Source of the DNA: Trinickia violacea
GTDB taxonomy: Bacteria > Pseudomonadota > Gammaproteobacteria > Burkholderiales > Burkholderiaceae
Assembly: GCF_005280735.1 (NCBI RefSeq)
Contig: NZ_CP040078.1
Coordinates: forward strand, 3,224,001-3,288,000
Direction of reading: 5' to 3'
DNA: 64,000 bases
Shown here: one piece after another, positions 8,801-17,054 of the stretch
Numbering within the stretch: the first letter of the stretch is position 1
Layout: every line of letters begins with the position of its first letter
Notes under the pieces: generated by a model
What the model saw: the letters and a program-made list of their open reading frames with translations, nothing else
The model's database searches: none
Told to the model about the DNA's origin: nothing
Made by a program: the position numbers and the translations under genes

Positions 8801-9320
8801 TCTTCAACACGATAGCGGCGCGCTTCAACGAAGCCCAGATTGACAAGGAACGCGCACAACCGAGGGCTTCCGTCTCGCCCGAGGCGAAAGCGCGCATGCC
8901 TTCGGCGCCATCACGCTGCCAGAATTCGATGGTCGCTTGGCCCCATAAAACACCCGGCCAAACCGGAACAGTTGTCCACCGCCACTGCTGGAGTCGTTCA
9001 TCCGTGACGCGGACGTATGGGTTTCACTTTTCTCGAGATGCGTCCGACCGTACGGCACCATTGTCCGCATTGTGAGACATCCGCCGCGTTAGCGCTCGTG
9101 ACTTGCGCACACGAGAAGTCACTTTGCACACAGAGCTCTACCATCCTTGCCGGACACGCACGTGAGCGCATGCTGCACTACGTCGGAGTCGAACCACTCA
9201 ATGGAGGGGCGATGACAGCTTCGATAATCCGAGTCGGGATGGTTTCCAGCTTTTCGAACTGTTTCCGCGTATGTTGATTACCGGAAATCTTACGTTGGCC
9301 CACGGGAATTTAAATCGCGG
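8801..9320. other. Stretch downstream of IS66-A without a recognisable gene
   Basis: The first ~100 bases continue the interrupted minus-strand gene. The rest carries only short frames with poor codon use on both strands. Nothing identifiable was seen between about 8900 and 9320. Confidence 0.3.
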
Positions 9321-10115
9321 CTAAGACCAAAGCTCGTGGGAATAGCGTGTTGCCCATCCGGGAAGCGCGTCACGATAGAAAAAATGGACCCCTTCGTTAA
9401 ATGAGCCCGCTTTTAACCCATGGCGATGCGCGATCGTTGCGAGCGCACCCGACGTGAAGAACGAAATGTGTCCGTTACGCGGTGCACAGTACCACCACTT
9501 GTCGATACCCGCCTCAAGAACACGTTCCGTTACGAGCAGTGTGCTGAAAAATATCGCGCCGTCTTCCTCGAGGAAGCGCACCATCATGTCCATCAATGCG
9601 TGTGGCTCAGGGTGATGCTCGAACACTTCAAACGCAACAACTGTTTTGTATTTCTCGGACAGTACAGAAGTATTTGTGTGCGTCGCATAAGGATCGTATG
9701 ATTCGACCTCCAAAAAACCACGTGCTCTAAGCTCGCACTCAAGCAAACCGAGGCCAGAACCAAAATCGAGCATCCGTCCCTGAGCCATCTCCGGGAAGCT
9801 GTTGGCGATCATCTCCGCGTTCGAACTCGGACGCTTTCCTTTGTAATCTGGATCGTGGCGTTCGTAGTCTTTATTGTAAATGTGTCTGGCGAAATCCTCT
9901 GGCTCCCAGTTGTCAAAAGCACGTGTAAATACAAAGCCGCACTGTTCGCATCGGTAGTAGTAAATCGGAACCCCCGAATACGGCTCGACTTTCTTGCCTG
10001 CGGCATGATCAGCACCACAGCGAGAGAAATCAACAACTCCACATAGACGGCTTGTGCTACCACAGCATTTACATGCGGAGTCCTCCGGTGCAACGCACAT
10101 CGGCTTCAAGGACAT
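9321..10115 (-). CDS. SAM-dependent methyltransferase with N-terminal zinc ribbon
   Basis: 264 residues from the ATG at 10115, chosen because GGGGAG stands eight nucleotides before it. The N-terminus has two CxxC pairs (CKCCGS and YRCEQCGFVFT), a small zinc ribbon found in glycan-modifying methyltransferases. The class I Rossmann motif I is MLDFGSGLGLLECEL (Methyltransf_23-like). The acidic strand-2 end is ESYDPY, and FEVFEHHPEP is motif II. The substrate is unknown. The gene stands alone on the minus strand but in a region rich in glycosyltransferases, so sugar or polyketide O-methylation is plausible. It appears full length. Confidence 0.8.
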   Translation of the reverse strand: MSLKPMCVAPEDSACKCCGSTSRLCGVVDFSRCGADHAAGKKVEPYSGVPIYYYRCEQCGFVFTRAFDNWEPEDFARHIYNKDYERHDPDYKGKRPSSNAEMIANSFPEMAQGRMLDFGSGLGLLECELRARGFLEVESYDPYATHTNTSVLSEKYKTVVAFEVFEHHPEPHALMDMMVRFLEEDGAIFFSTLLVTERVLEAGIDKWWYCAPRNGHISFFTSGALATIAHRHGLKAGSFNEGVHFFYRDALPGWATRYSHELWS

Positions 10116-10371
10116 CAAAGACGCTCCCCAACGAATGAGTCTTCCCGATTGCGTTGCAATGCTCGACAAAGCAGCTTATCGATCAGACAGATCAGTATCT
10201 TCGGGATTATTCAATTCATCCCGATTTGCATTAGTATGTGAGCGTGCTGGCAAGCGCGCGCTGTGCGCCGCCGGCACGAACTCATGTCTTGCGACTTGCC
10301 CACGCGACTTGCCCACGCAATTTGCATTCACGCCCACTTTCGGCTGGCGCAAAGTTTCGATCAGTTTTCCT

Positions 10372-10580
10372 TCAATCGATCTCCAGGCAGTAGCCAATCT
10401 GATAGAGCTCACGCAGCCATGCCCCGTGACATAGGCTGAGCTCCAGCTTTTGACGCAGGCGGTAGATGTGAGTATTGAGACCCAGGCTCGGTAAGTTAAA
10501 GTTCCAAACGACGGCCAGGACAACGGAGAACCCCATTCTGCGGGGTAGTTGGAGGAGCTCTGACCGGGTAGAAGCATGGC
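10372..10580 (-). pseudogene. OmpR-type response regulator relic (winged-helix C-terminus only)
   Basis: The translation LGLNTHIYRLRQKLEL then LRELYQIGYCLEID is clearly the recognition helix and wing of an OmpR/PhoB effector domain; compare SLDTHIYRLRYKL in the intact gene at 43297 and SLDTHVYRLRRKLEL at 55247. The stretch before it (PRRMGFSVVLAVVWN) corresponds to the PREQL..(I/V)W segment. The receiver domain is absent. The relic has a shared GTTGACA-type site just upstream (10598-10613). Confidence 0.7.
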
Positions 10581-10583
10581 GCA

Positions 10584-10847
10584 TCACGCCCACTGAATTG
10601 TCAACTTTTGTAGCCGATGTCTCCAATGCTTAATTCCGCCTATGTTGCCTCTTGCGGCAGTACTTTCGTAGTCGACTGCGTTGTTCGCATGCGGTAACGT
10701 CTTGAACAAATTGATCAGATAAAGATAAAGATCGATGTCATCGGCGCAACACGTCTCAACGTACGAATCCAGGTTCTCAAGTCTGTTTTCAACGTGGCGG
10801 CATGGCTTCTCCCATTGTCTGTTGAGATATTCAGGCGGCTGCGCCAT
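10584..10847 (-). CDS. Small hypothetical protein
   Basis: 87 residues; the ATG at 10847 has GGGAG eight nucleotides upstream. The first 60 residues (EYLNRQWEKPCRHVENRLEN and DDIDLYLYLINLFKTLP) have reasonable composition and look helical. The last 25 residues appear random, so the 3' end may be frameshifted or truncated. No family is recognised, and the call may be spurious. Confidence 0.3.
   Translation of the reverse strand: MAQPPEYLNRQWEKPCRHVENRLENLDSYVETCCADDIDLYLYLINLFKTLPHANNAVDYESTAARGNIGGIKHWRHRLQKLTIQWA
10598..10613 (-). promoter_or_regulatory. GTTGACA-type motif upstream of the regulator relic
   Basis: On the minus strand it reads TACAAAAGTTGACAA. It keeps the GTTGACA half of the shared motif and the same AAAA spacer as the copy at 35011, but the outer TGAC is degraded. 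Confidence 0.3.
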
Positions 10848-11016
10848 AAACTTTGCTCCCGCATGAGCTCCCTTCTTGGAAACTGGTTCATCAACAGACG
10901 CAACGCTGGATTCAGGCTACATGTTTCGTGGCCATGTTGAACGAACCGCGTTCGGTCATCCTTGGCCTTGGCACGCATGGCGAAAGTGGCCCATCTGCTG
11001 AGGCCGGTCTAGATGG

Positions 11017-11722
11017 GTGTATCGCTGCAATCGACTTGCGAGGGTGCCCGACCAGTTCCATCTCGAGGCATCTGGCAGCGTCAAGCAGGCGACGTTCTCC
11101 TATACGAGCGCAAGCCCGGTCTTCACGTCGGTCATGGGTCTCGCGAACGCGCCGGCGGGCGGCGAATACTCGATGCCCTTCCTCGGGCGGGATGCTAGCG
11201 CCGTCTACTATGCAACTGGCACGGGCGCGAACATGGGACCGATCAAGCAAACGATTGCGACGGGCGCCATGGCCGTGTTCGATCATCCCGCGGGTTTTGA
11301 AACCTACTATCCGATTGCGCGTGCGGACGATTCGGCGTGAACGCCGACGCCACGAAGGCCAAGCTCGGGTCGAGCTACTACAGCGGCCCGACTACGCCGC
11401 ACAACCTGCTTTCGCAGGGGCACCCAGCTGCCGCATCGGCAAGCTATAACTCTCAACTGACACGCAACAAGACGTTCGACGGCAACACTACAAGCGCGCG
11501 TTGGGACTTGCCCGAAGGCGCCGGCGTCGATCGGCAATGAATCTCCGTGGATCTCGGTGCGGTGAACTGGCCCACGCTCGACTCGACGAGCGACAGCGTC
11601 TCATATGGCCACGTCACGCTCCCGAATCTCAACGGCCATGGCCGCTATGTCCGGATGTATGGCACGAAGCGCGCGACGCCGTGGGGCTACTCGCTCGACG
11701 AAATGCAGGTGTGGGGATCGTA
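11017..11722 (+). pseudogene. Secreted carbohydrate-active protein relic with F5/8C (CBM32-like) C-terminus
   Basis: Three frames carry consecutive pieces. Frame one (to 11340): DQFHLEASGSVKQATFSYTS, FLGRDASAVYYATGTGANMG and FDHPAGFETYYPIARADD. Frame two (11341-11540): NKTFDGNTTSARWDLPEGAG. Frame three (to 11722): SVDLGAVNWPTLDS, then GRYVRMYGTKRATPWGYSL and DEMQVWGS. The last piece is the typical end of a discoidin/F5-8 type C galactose-binding domain (VDLG ... GRYVRMYGT-R-T-x-x-GYSL-E-x-V-G). At least two frameshifts and the lack of an N-terminus make this a pseudogene. The enzyme class it came from cannot be determined. Confidence 0.6.
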
Positions 11723-11732
11723 AGTGCCCGTA

Positions 11733-11754
11733 GCGGGTCCGTCTTCGGACCCGC
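11733..11754 (+). terminator. Strong hairpin after the F5/8C relic
   Basis: GCGGGTCCG-TCTT-CGGACCCGC, a perfect 9-bp stem with a 4-base loop, begins 10 bp after the relic's stop codon. There is no T tract, so it may be an attenuated or Rho-assisted terminator. Confidence 0.55.
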
Positions 11755-11846
11755 ACGCCGTCGCCCACGGTCCGGAGAGTGTAGTCACATGGACACCTCA
11801 TTGTGAACAGCCATTCGGCGAAAGCCCTAGGCCATCGCCCGTTCAA

Positions 11847-11861
11847 TGACAATCGTTGACA
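11847..11861 (+). promoter_or_regulatory. TGAC-N4-GTTGACA shared upstream motif, copy 2
   Basis: TGACAATCGTTGACA, 89 nt before the glsB-like start at 11950. TACGCTAAA follows 15 nt downstream and could serve as a -10 element. Confidence 0.45.
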
Positions 11862-11949
11862 AACCAGATCCCGTCGTACGCTAAAGTGAATTCGCGCGTG
11901 CACCCTTGCCTATTTCGAACACTAACTTTCAGCGCAGAGTATTGAGACG

Positions 11950-12198
11950 ATGGAAGGCTTCATTGCATGGATTGTGATTGGTGCAGTTGCGGGATGGCTG
12001 GCGGGACTGCTGGTCAAGGGTGGCGGCTTCGGCCTGGTGGTCGACATTATGCTCGGTGTAGTAGGCGTATTCATCGGGGGATGGCTCTCGAACCTGTCGA
12101 GCATCTCGCTCGGCCGCGGCTTGATTGGCTCCCTTGTAACGGCGGTGTTCGGCGCGGTAATTCTGCTGGTCATAATTCGCCTCATCAAACGCGGATAG
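11950..12198 (+). CDS. GlsB/YeaQ/YmgE-family stress-response membrane protein
   Basis: 82 residues with three hydrophobic segments: FIAWIVIGAVAGWLAGLLV, VVDIMLGVVGVFIGGWL and LVTAVFGAVILLVIIRLI. The glycine-rich first and second helices with the (V/I)-x-G-A-x-A-G-W-L-A-G motif identify the transglycosylase-associated (GlsB/YeaQ/YmgE) family. These small inner-membrane proteins are associated with stress responses; their mechanism is unknown. A shared TGAC-N4-GTTGACA site lies upstream. The next gene starts 15 bases downstream on the same strand, so the two may be co-transcribed. The gene appears intact. Confidence 0.88.
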   Translation: MEGFIAWIVIGAVAGWLAGLLVKGGGFGLVVDIMLGVVGVFIGGWLSNLSSISLGRGLIGSLVTAVFGAVILLVIIRLIKRG

Positions 12199-12213
12199 AC
12201 AATCCGTTACGAC

Positions 12214-13008
12214 ATGACTCAATCTGATCCGGGCAGGCACGCTGCTCGCATATTTGTCGCTTCGCCGATCTACAACGACCAGTGCTTCGGCTCGTATACA
12301 AACTCGTTGCTCGGCCTGCAAAATGCGCTGTTACAGCGTGGCCACGAGTTCACTTTCGAGTGGACAAAGAACGTCAGCGCGATCGCTCGCGCGCGGAACA
12401 TGCTGTTCAATCGGTTCCTGCAGGACACAAGGGCAACGCACCTACTATTCGTTGATGCCGATATTGCCTTCGAGGCGAACGACGTTGTTCGGATGCTCGA
12501 ATACGATTACGAGCTCATGGCCGCGTTGTATCCCAAGAAAGTCATCAGTTGGGCAAACGTCGCGCGTGCCGCACGCGAGCATCCCGATTTGCCGGCGGGC
12601 AGTTTGCCCTTTGTCGCGGGTGCTTTCGGCACCTTCAATTTGTTGCCCGGGGACCAAGAGATCCCCATTGACCGGCCCTTCCCGATTGCCTCGGCAGGAA
12701 CTGGGCTCATGCTGATTCGTCGCAACGTATTTACGCAAATGGTCGATGCCTATCCGGATCTCATGCTTCGAATAGGTGAAGGCGAAGTGCCCTATTTTCC
12801 TGGGGTCGACCGCTTGCCCGCTCTTTTCAACGAAATGACAACGGTAGGAGGACGGATTTTGGGCGAGGACCTGTCATTCTGCGAGCGGTGGCGGGCAATT
12901 GGTGGTCAGGTGCATGGTTGCGCCTGGTTCACGATTCGACACCTGGGAACCTACGAATACGCGTGCGATATACGGTCCATGGCGCAACTGAGACTGGTTG
13001 TTCAGTAG
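12214..13008 (+). CDS. GT-A-like glycosyltransferase
   Basis: 264 residues. The N-terminal strand FVASPIYNDQCFGSYTNSLL and the metal-binding DxD motif in THLLFVDADIAFEANDV mark a GT-A-fold nucleotide-sugar transferase, of the type found in Burkholderia and phages as a small glycosyltransferase without membrane segments. SAGTGLMLIRRNVF and the acidic GEDLSFCERWRAIG (catalytic-base region, ED) complete the fold. Donor and acceptor are unknown. It sits 15 bp after the glsB-like gene. Adhesin or surface-glycan modification is inferred from the neighbouring glycosyltransferases and the adhesin gene, not shown by sequence. Confidence 0.78.
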   Translation: MTQSDPGRHAARIFVASPIYNDQCFGSYTNSLLGLQNALLQRGHEFTFEWTKNVSAIARARNMLFNRFLQDTRATHLLFVDADIAFEANDVVRMLEYDYELMAALYPKKVISWANVARAAREHPDLPAGSLPFVAGAFGTFNLLPGDQEIPIDRPFPIASAGTGLMLIRRNVFTQMVDAYPDLMLRIGEGEVPYFPGVDRLPALFNEMTTVGGRILGEDLSFCERWRAIGGQVHGCAWFTIRHLGTYEYACDIRSMAQLRLVVQ

Positions 13009-13035
13009 TGGGGCCGAATAGGGGAGAATGGAGCT

Positions 13036-13384
13036 CTAGTCCGAGTATTGAACCCGGACGTTCGCGACTCCCTTGGTACTTGTATTCACCCAGACTCGCC
13101 CTTGTGCCCCAGCGGTAGCAACGCCGGTACCAGTTGCGGCCGCGGGGGACTTCGCAAGAGCAGAAGCAACCGCAACACCCGCAACGGTGTTCGATGCGAC
13201 ATCCCACGACTTGACGCCGTTATGTCCAGCGCAAGCACCTTTTTTCGACGCGCCCGAAAAAGACGTACCGTCCTTGCAGAGTGTGCATCACTCCGGCAGA
13301 TGCGCCGGCCGGAACCTGCGCGAAAGCAGCATTCGCGGCGAAGAGAAACGAAGCCACCACCAAGAATATAAACGATGTTTTCAT
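13036..13384 (-). pseudogene. DUF3761-type secreted protein, frameshifted
   Basis: The ATG at 13384 has AAAGGAT upstream and opens a clear signal peptide (MKTSFIFLVVASFLFAANAA-FAQ). After about residue 32 the frame changes. In the next frame the DUF3761 core continues as CKDGTSFSGASKKGACAGHN then GVKSW, followed by an Ala-rich linker and AQGRVWVNTSTKGVANVRV to a TAG at 13036. The break lies around 13290, where GTGATGCACACTCTGCAAGG should read through to the cysteine. The C-terminal half also seems to lack the usual final Cys-containing segment. One small indel is enough to explain the damage. Confidence 0.65.
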
Positions 13385-13494
13385 TGCATATCCTTTAGAC
13401 ATTCTAATTGATAATGCTCTCTGAAAAGCGGCTTGTATATCGCTTTCCTCTCGTGCGAGGCAACAGTTTGTGTTCAGTGTTGGTCCATCCTCCC

Positions 13495-13755
13495 CTAACG
13501 CATTAGCCGGACCGTATCTGCCACATTGATGCCGACCTGCTCGTCCGCTGTCAATGTCCATACACGGTGCCCATACGCCCTGACTTGCCACACCAGTCTT
13601 TGAATCAACGCCCGTCTGAGCAGCATCCGCACCGTGCCATCGCATGTTCCGAGTAATCCGCTGATTTCGCGCACCGAGTATTGAGCCTTAGCAGTCGTGG
13701 CGGCCAACAGATCGCCAATCCCCTCACGCTTGATCTCTTCCATCCCCAACAACAC
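13495..13755 (-). CDS. Small putative DNA-binding protein
   Basis: 86 residues from the GTG at 13755 (or 82 from the ATG at 13743). The segment YSVREISGLLGTCDGTVRML looks like a helix-turn-helix and the following RRALIQRLVWQVRAYGHRVW like a wing or strand pair. It resembles small winged-helix-type regulators, but no named family is recognised. It lies 10 bases after the stop of the small membrane protein gene at 13766-13939 on the same strand, suggesting a two-gene unit. Codon use is acceptable. Confidence 0.45.
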   Translation of the reverse strand: MLLGMEEIKREGIGDLLAATTAKAQYSVREISGLLGTCDGTVRMLLRRALIQRLVWQVRAYGHRVWTLTADEQVGINVADTVRLMR

Positions 13756-13765
13756 CTACCCGCTT

Positions 13766-13939
13766 TCATCGGCCAGGCCGATCTCGACGCGCGGCATCAT
13801 CGAGTTGGCCTTGCGGGAGTCGGTACGCGGGCAGTCGCGGCGCCAGCCAATGCGCCAGCATCGGCACGAACGCAATGGTGGCCACCGAAATAAATGCTGC
13901 TACGCAAGTCGTACGGATTATGCTGTCCACGTTTAACAT
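13766..13939 (-). CDS. Small single-pass membrane protein
   Basis: 57 residues from the ATG at 13939 (MLNVDSIIRTTCVAAFISVA), with one hydrophobic helix (CVAAFISVATIAFVPMLAHWL) and a polar tail. A GAAG stretch precedes the start but the ribosome-binding site is weak. It is followed after 10 bases by the small gene at 13495-13755. The family is not recognised; it could be a truncated remnant. Confidence 0.35.
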   Translation of the reverse strand: MLNVDSIIRTTCVAAFISVATIAFVPMLAHWLAPRLPAYRLPQGQLDDAARRDRPGR

Positions 13940-14016
13940 CTTCAGGGATTCTTTTTAAAATAAATATCCGATGTCGCTCAAGCGTAAAATCGAGAACTAG
14001 AGTTCCCTGAGCTCCA

Positions 14017-14220
14017 TCAACACCATCGTCCGCGACGCCCGCTTCTCCTGAATAGTACGGGGTGCAGCGCGTTACTGGAAATCAGGGCGACGATCCGCAT
14101 GATCCTGACACCTTTCACACCTGTTATCACCGCCGCGTTCGGGCTGACTCGCGATTCGAGCAGCTCCAGCCGTTGATGTAAGTCCTCCACGGTTTTGACC
14201 GGACCGTCAACTGCAACCAT
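14017..14220 (-). CDS. Small hypothetical protein
   Basis: 67 residues; the ATG at 14220 has a strong AAGGAGAAG site seven nucleotides upstream. The first 40 residues (PVKTVEDLHQRLELLESRVS and PNAAVITGVKGVRIM) look like a short coiled coil followed by a strand. The C-terminus is Arg-rich (RRSGRRGRWC) and may be a frameshifted tail. No family is recognised. Confidence 0.4.
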   Translation of the reverse strand: MVAVDGPVKTVEDLHQRLELLESRVSPNAAVITGVKGVRIMRIVALISSNALHPVLFRRSGRRGRWC

Positions 14221-14453
14221 CTGACTTCTCCTTCATGAAGGCCTGCCGAACGACACCACTTACGAGACCGCACCCAACGTGCGCGAAACAGGTAGGCCGG
14301 TCACTACACTTCTCGCAGAGGGATAATTCTATGGAGTGAATCGACGGCGCGCTGTCAATCTTTATCAAACACGCAAAGGCGTTTTTCGGAGGTTTTCTTC
14401 ATGCGGGAGAGTTTTCGCAAAACCGCGTGGTGCAACGACACAAACCCACGCGT
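14221..14453. other. Short intergenic stretch without a gene
   Basis: No supported coding frame or RNA gene. It separates the small gene at 14017-14220 from the TonB-C-like relic. Confidence 0.3.
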
Positions 14454-14700
14454 TCAATCCACCAGATCAGACAGGTCGTGCCAGCGCATTGACGTATTGC
14501 CTGATCCCAACTGACCGTGCGGAAAACACGTCACGGCAATCGCGTGCAATGCCCGGATGCCGAGCTCGGCATCTCCGCAGCTTCGTCTGATCTTGAGATC
14601 ACGCACCCGCCCCTCGTCATCGAGCCAAACACGCGCTATTTACACGCTTCGAAGACGAATCGGAGTGCACAGAAGATGCTCGTGACAGGATACGGTCCAT
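14454..14700 (-). pseudogene. TonB-C-like small protein relic, one-base insertion
   Basis: With one A removed from GTAAATAG near 14632 the frame reads KRVIARVWLDDEGRVRDLKI then RRSCGDAELGIRALHAIAV and ends MRWHDLSDLVD at a TGA (14454). This is a paralogue of the intact gene at 60935-61183 (RRVIARVLLDDAGRVQAVQL, KRSCGDPKIDERAL, RRWHDVAWTTQA). As written, a TAA sits in the frame directly before IARVWLDD. The D-x-x-G-R-V ... S-x-G-D-x-x-x-D-x-x-A-L pattern resembles the TonB C-terminal fold. Confidence 0.55.
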
Positions 14701-14791
14701 CAAAGACATGCCAAATGCTCCTGTTTGGTTACCAGTCCGTGCGCGATCTTAAGAAGCACGTAAAATACGTACGTGCACTCAAGGATAAAGA

Positions 14792-16165
14792 TCACGATTC
14801 CATGCTCCAGCGATTCCAGACTTGCATAACCACGGCGCGATAATGATTGTGCTGAGCGGGGAAATGCACGAATCGATGTTTGCGGGTCGCGTACACAGGC
14901 GACGCTGCGAGCGTGGTCGCGTCAACGATATAGCGTGCATCAAGCATACCGAAGTATTCCATTCCCTCCTGAATCGCTTGCTGATCCCCGCCGTTGGAGT
15001 AGACGGACGAACGGTCTTCGACAGCCTCGATGCGAGCACACATATGCTCCACCACCTCACGCATCGCCTCCGTATTGCGCACGCCGATCATGCAGGAATT
15101 CACCGCCCATGCCGTATGGTCGATTCCAATCACGAAATCCCGTTCGTCAATTACCGGATCGATCCGCTCGAGCTGATTGATCGCGAGAATATCGGCATCC
15201 ACCCAGAACACGAACGCGTGATCGCGCAGATGGTGGCGAATCAGGTGCAATTTTGCCCAGTTCGCGGTCACGCCAGGTGGCACGAACGGCGGCGGCATCC
15301 GATAAGAATGGTATCCATAGCCGTGACGACGGCAATAACGCTCGAAATTCTCTTCGTGAATGTCCCCGTAACCAGCAACGTCTCCCGTATGGAGCGTGAC
15401 AAACGCGATTGGTGCACGTGAATTGACATGCAACGCAGGCTCGCGAGCGCGTTGTTGCGCGGCTTTCCACAACTGTGAGGCATCCGGGCGGTCTCCGCGT
15501 TCAACTAAGCTCGCGTCATGGAGAAGGGCAGTCACGTAGCGAAAATCATAATCAGCAGTCGGGTTCCAGTGCCCGTCCACGCATTGCCAACGCGGCGCAT
15601 TATGCGCGACCAGTGGCATCGCATCGGCCATAAAGTCGATCGAGAGGCCTCCCTCCCATACGACCTGGACGGACGCAAGATGACCATTGGAAAGGCGGTC
15701 CTTGAACGAAAGCGGGATAAATGCGTCCCGCAAATACGACGCCTCGCAGCCGGAAAAGTGGCCGGGCAGATAAACCGCCCAGCGCCCGAGCTCGAGCACC
15801 AACCGGCGAACTCGCTCCCGCACATCGAACGTATTGCGGAAAATCATGCCGCTTGCAGCAGGCCACGGCGATCCCGGCGCCTGATTGGTCACGATCGCAT
15901 CGTATCCGCGAGCAACGTCGTCCAGTGACTGTCGACCAAACACAACCGAAAACGGATCCAGAACGAGCAGCAATTCGCCGTCAGGCGCGCGGACAAGTTC
16001 GTGCATAATCGCCTGGTACTTGAAGAGCACCGCCTGCCGCTGGCCATAGATGTGCAATGCATCCGCAATCGCGTGCCGGTAGCCCCAAGCTCGTGCGTAC
16101 TCCGCATGGTTATCAAGCAGCCCGTCAACCGGACGATTCGAAACCATCGTCAGCACCGTATGCAT
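14792..16165 (-). CDS. Two-domain glycosyltransferase, GT34 (GMA12/MNN10)-like
   Basis: 457 residues from the ATG at 16165 (MHTVLTMVSNRPVDG), preferred to the ATG at 16186 because AGAAGG stands six bases before it. The C-terminal half carries the galactosyl/mannosyl-transferase pattern: FVTLHTGD, HEENFERYCRRHGYGYHSYR, WAKLHLIRHHL, and the DxD motif FVFWVDADILAINQ. Further on, SCMIGVRNTEAM and SNGGDQQAIQEG complete it. The N-terminal half repeats a similar fold (NHAEYARAWGYRHAIADALH, KYQAIMHELV, LLVLDPFSVV) with a degenerate metal site, so it may be a duplicated, partly inactive domain. No signal peptide or membrane helix is seen. A shared TGAC-N4-GTTGACA site is upstream at 16357 (minus). Confidence 0.78.
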   Translation of the reverse strand: MHTVLTMVSNRPVDGLLDNHAEYARAWGYRHAIADALHIYGQRQAVLFKYQAIMHELVRAPDGELLLVLDPFSVVFGRQSLDDVARGYDAIVTNQAPGSPWPAASGMIFRNTFDVRERVRRLVLELGRWAVYLPGHFSGCEASYLRDAFIPLSFKDRLSNGHLASVQVVWEGGLSIDFMADAMPLVAHNAPRWQCVDGHWNPTADYDFRYVTALLHDASLVERGDRPDASQLWKAAQQRAREPALHVNSRAPIAFVTLHTGDVAGYGDIHEENFERYCRRHGYGYHSYRMPPPFVPPGVTANWAKLHLIRHHLRDHAFVFWVDADILAINQLERIDPVIDERDFVIGIDHTAWAVNSCMIGVRNTEAMREVVEHMCARIEAVEDRSSVYSNGGDQQAIQEGMEYFGMLDARYIVDATTLAASPVYATRKHRFVHFPAQHNHYRAVVMQVWNRWSMES

Positions 16166-16356
16166 GCTTTCCCTTCTGCCATCCATACTCGTTCACACGC
16201 GCCCTGCTCGCTTCGACAACCCGCCTGGATAGAGCTACTCGAAAAAAGCCGCCAGTCAAAGGAATGGCAGCCTTAGGACATTTCCAAGAGGGCCGATTCG
16301 TGCCACTAAAACCGAACCGACTAAAAGTCATCGTAGCCGGATCGGTCGCGGGCAAT

Positions 16357-16371
16357 TGTCAACCATAGTCA
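16357..16371 (-). promoter_or_regulatory. TGAC-N4-GTTGACA shared upstream motif, minus-strand copy
   Basis: On the minus strand it reads TGACTATGGTTGACA, about 190 nt before the GT34-like start at 16165. A CTACGATG sequence about 20 nt further on could be the -10 element. Confidence 0.4.
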
Positions 16372-16415
16372 CCACGAGGTATCGAGGATGCACTCGCCGA
16401 CCCGTTGACGCTGCA

Positions 16416-16994
16416 TCACTGCGCCGCTCCCCAATGAAACTCGACCTGTCGCCGCAAAACCAGGCACGATGGAGGAGAGTCGACAAGCGTAACCGTCTCC
16501 CGCGGCCGCGCCGGATGCGTGTAAACCGTCACGGCGCGAACGAGTTTCGTTGGGTGGTAGCCCGGCAGTTCGGTACGTGCAACTTCCTGGCACGATTCAG
16601 GCGCGCTCGAGATCCGCTCCACGAGAATGGCGCACCCGCCCGTTGGTGCGGGAACGGTTGCCAGCGACAGCAGCGCCGCACCGCGCTGGAAATCCATGCC
16701 AGACATGGAAAAGAATGGCCCGCCGTCGGGATTGGTGCGATCCCAATCCAGCAGCACATCCGCGTCGGCTGCACCGGTGAACATCCGGCTAGACACTGCG
16801 TCGATCGCCGGGCCGCAGCGCCGGATACCCGCAGCGCTCGCCGCACGGGACAGCACGGTCGAGCTTGCATTGCCGGGCGCGGGAGCAGCCCCGGGGATCG
16901 GCTGCGCACCAACCAAACTGGGTATGCACATCGACAGCGCGTAGCCGTATCGCCGCAAACGGCGACCAATTCCACGCCTTACCATGCTGTCCAT
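16416..16994 (-). CDS. Hypothetical exported protein downstream of the OmpA-family gene
   Basis: 192 residues. The N-terminus MDSMVRRGIGRRLRRYGYAL then SMCIPSLVGAQPI looks like a basic n-region with a short hydrophobic core and an AQ cleavage site, so export is likely. The mature part has scattered cysteines (RRCGPA, GGCAIL, ESCQEV, PSCLVL) and a central DADVLLDWDRTNPDGGPFF. It is the third gene of a minus-strand run: adhesin, OmpA-family lipoprotein, then this gene 60 bases later. It is therefore a candidate accessory factor of the adhesin. No family is recognised. Confidence 0.55.
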   Translation of the reverse strand: MDSMVRRGIGRRLRRYGYALSMCIPSLVGAQPIPGAAPAPGNASSTVLSRAASAAGIRRCGPAIDAVSSRMFTGAADADVLLDWDRTNPDGGPFFSMSGMDFQRGAALLSLATVPAPTGGCAILVERISSAPESCQEVARTELPGYHPTKLVRAVTVYTHPARPRETVTLVDSPPSCLVLRRQVEFHWGAAQ

Positions 16995-17054
16995 TTTCGT
17001 TCTCGGTTCCGAACCCGCGCCCGTGCGCGAGTTCGACGTTGCAGACTGCTAATG

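Larger units (their letters stand above)
1176..8900 (-). pseudogene. Unidentified minus-strand gene interrupted by the nested IS cluster
   Basis: When the IS block and one TCTTCAAC duplicate are removed, a minus-strand frame reads continuously across the junction: LVNLGFVEARRYRVEDELEF, then DEAAKILDLKATPGGEGR and a TGA at 1176-1178. Codon use is good and the product acidic, unlike the alternative frames. Upstream of about 8870 the frame loses quality (Arg-rich), suggesting a further frameshift. The family is not recognised. Only the bases 1176-1253 and about 8809-8900 belong to this gene. Confidence 0.3.

Noticed and set aside
9017..9277. Plus-strand frame of 86 residues
   Set aside because: Unlike neighbouring genes in composition, no ribosome-binding site, no recognisable motif.
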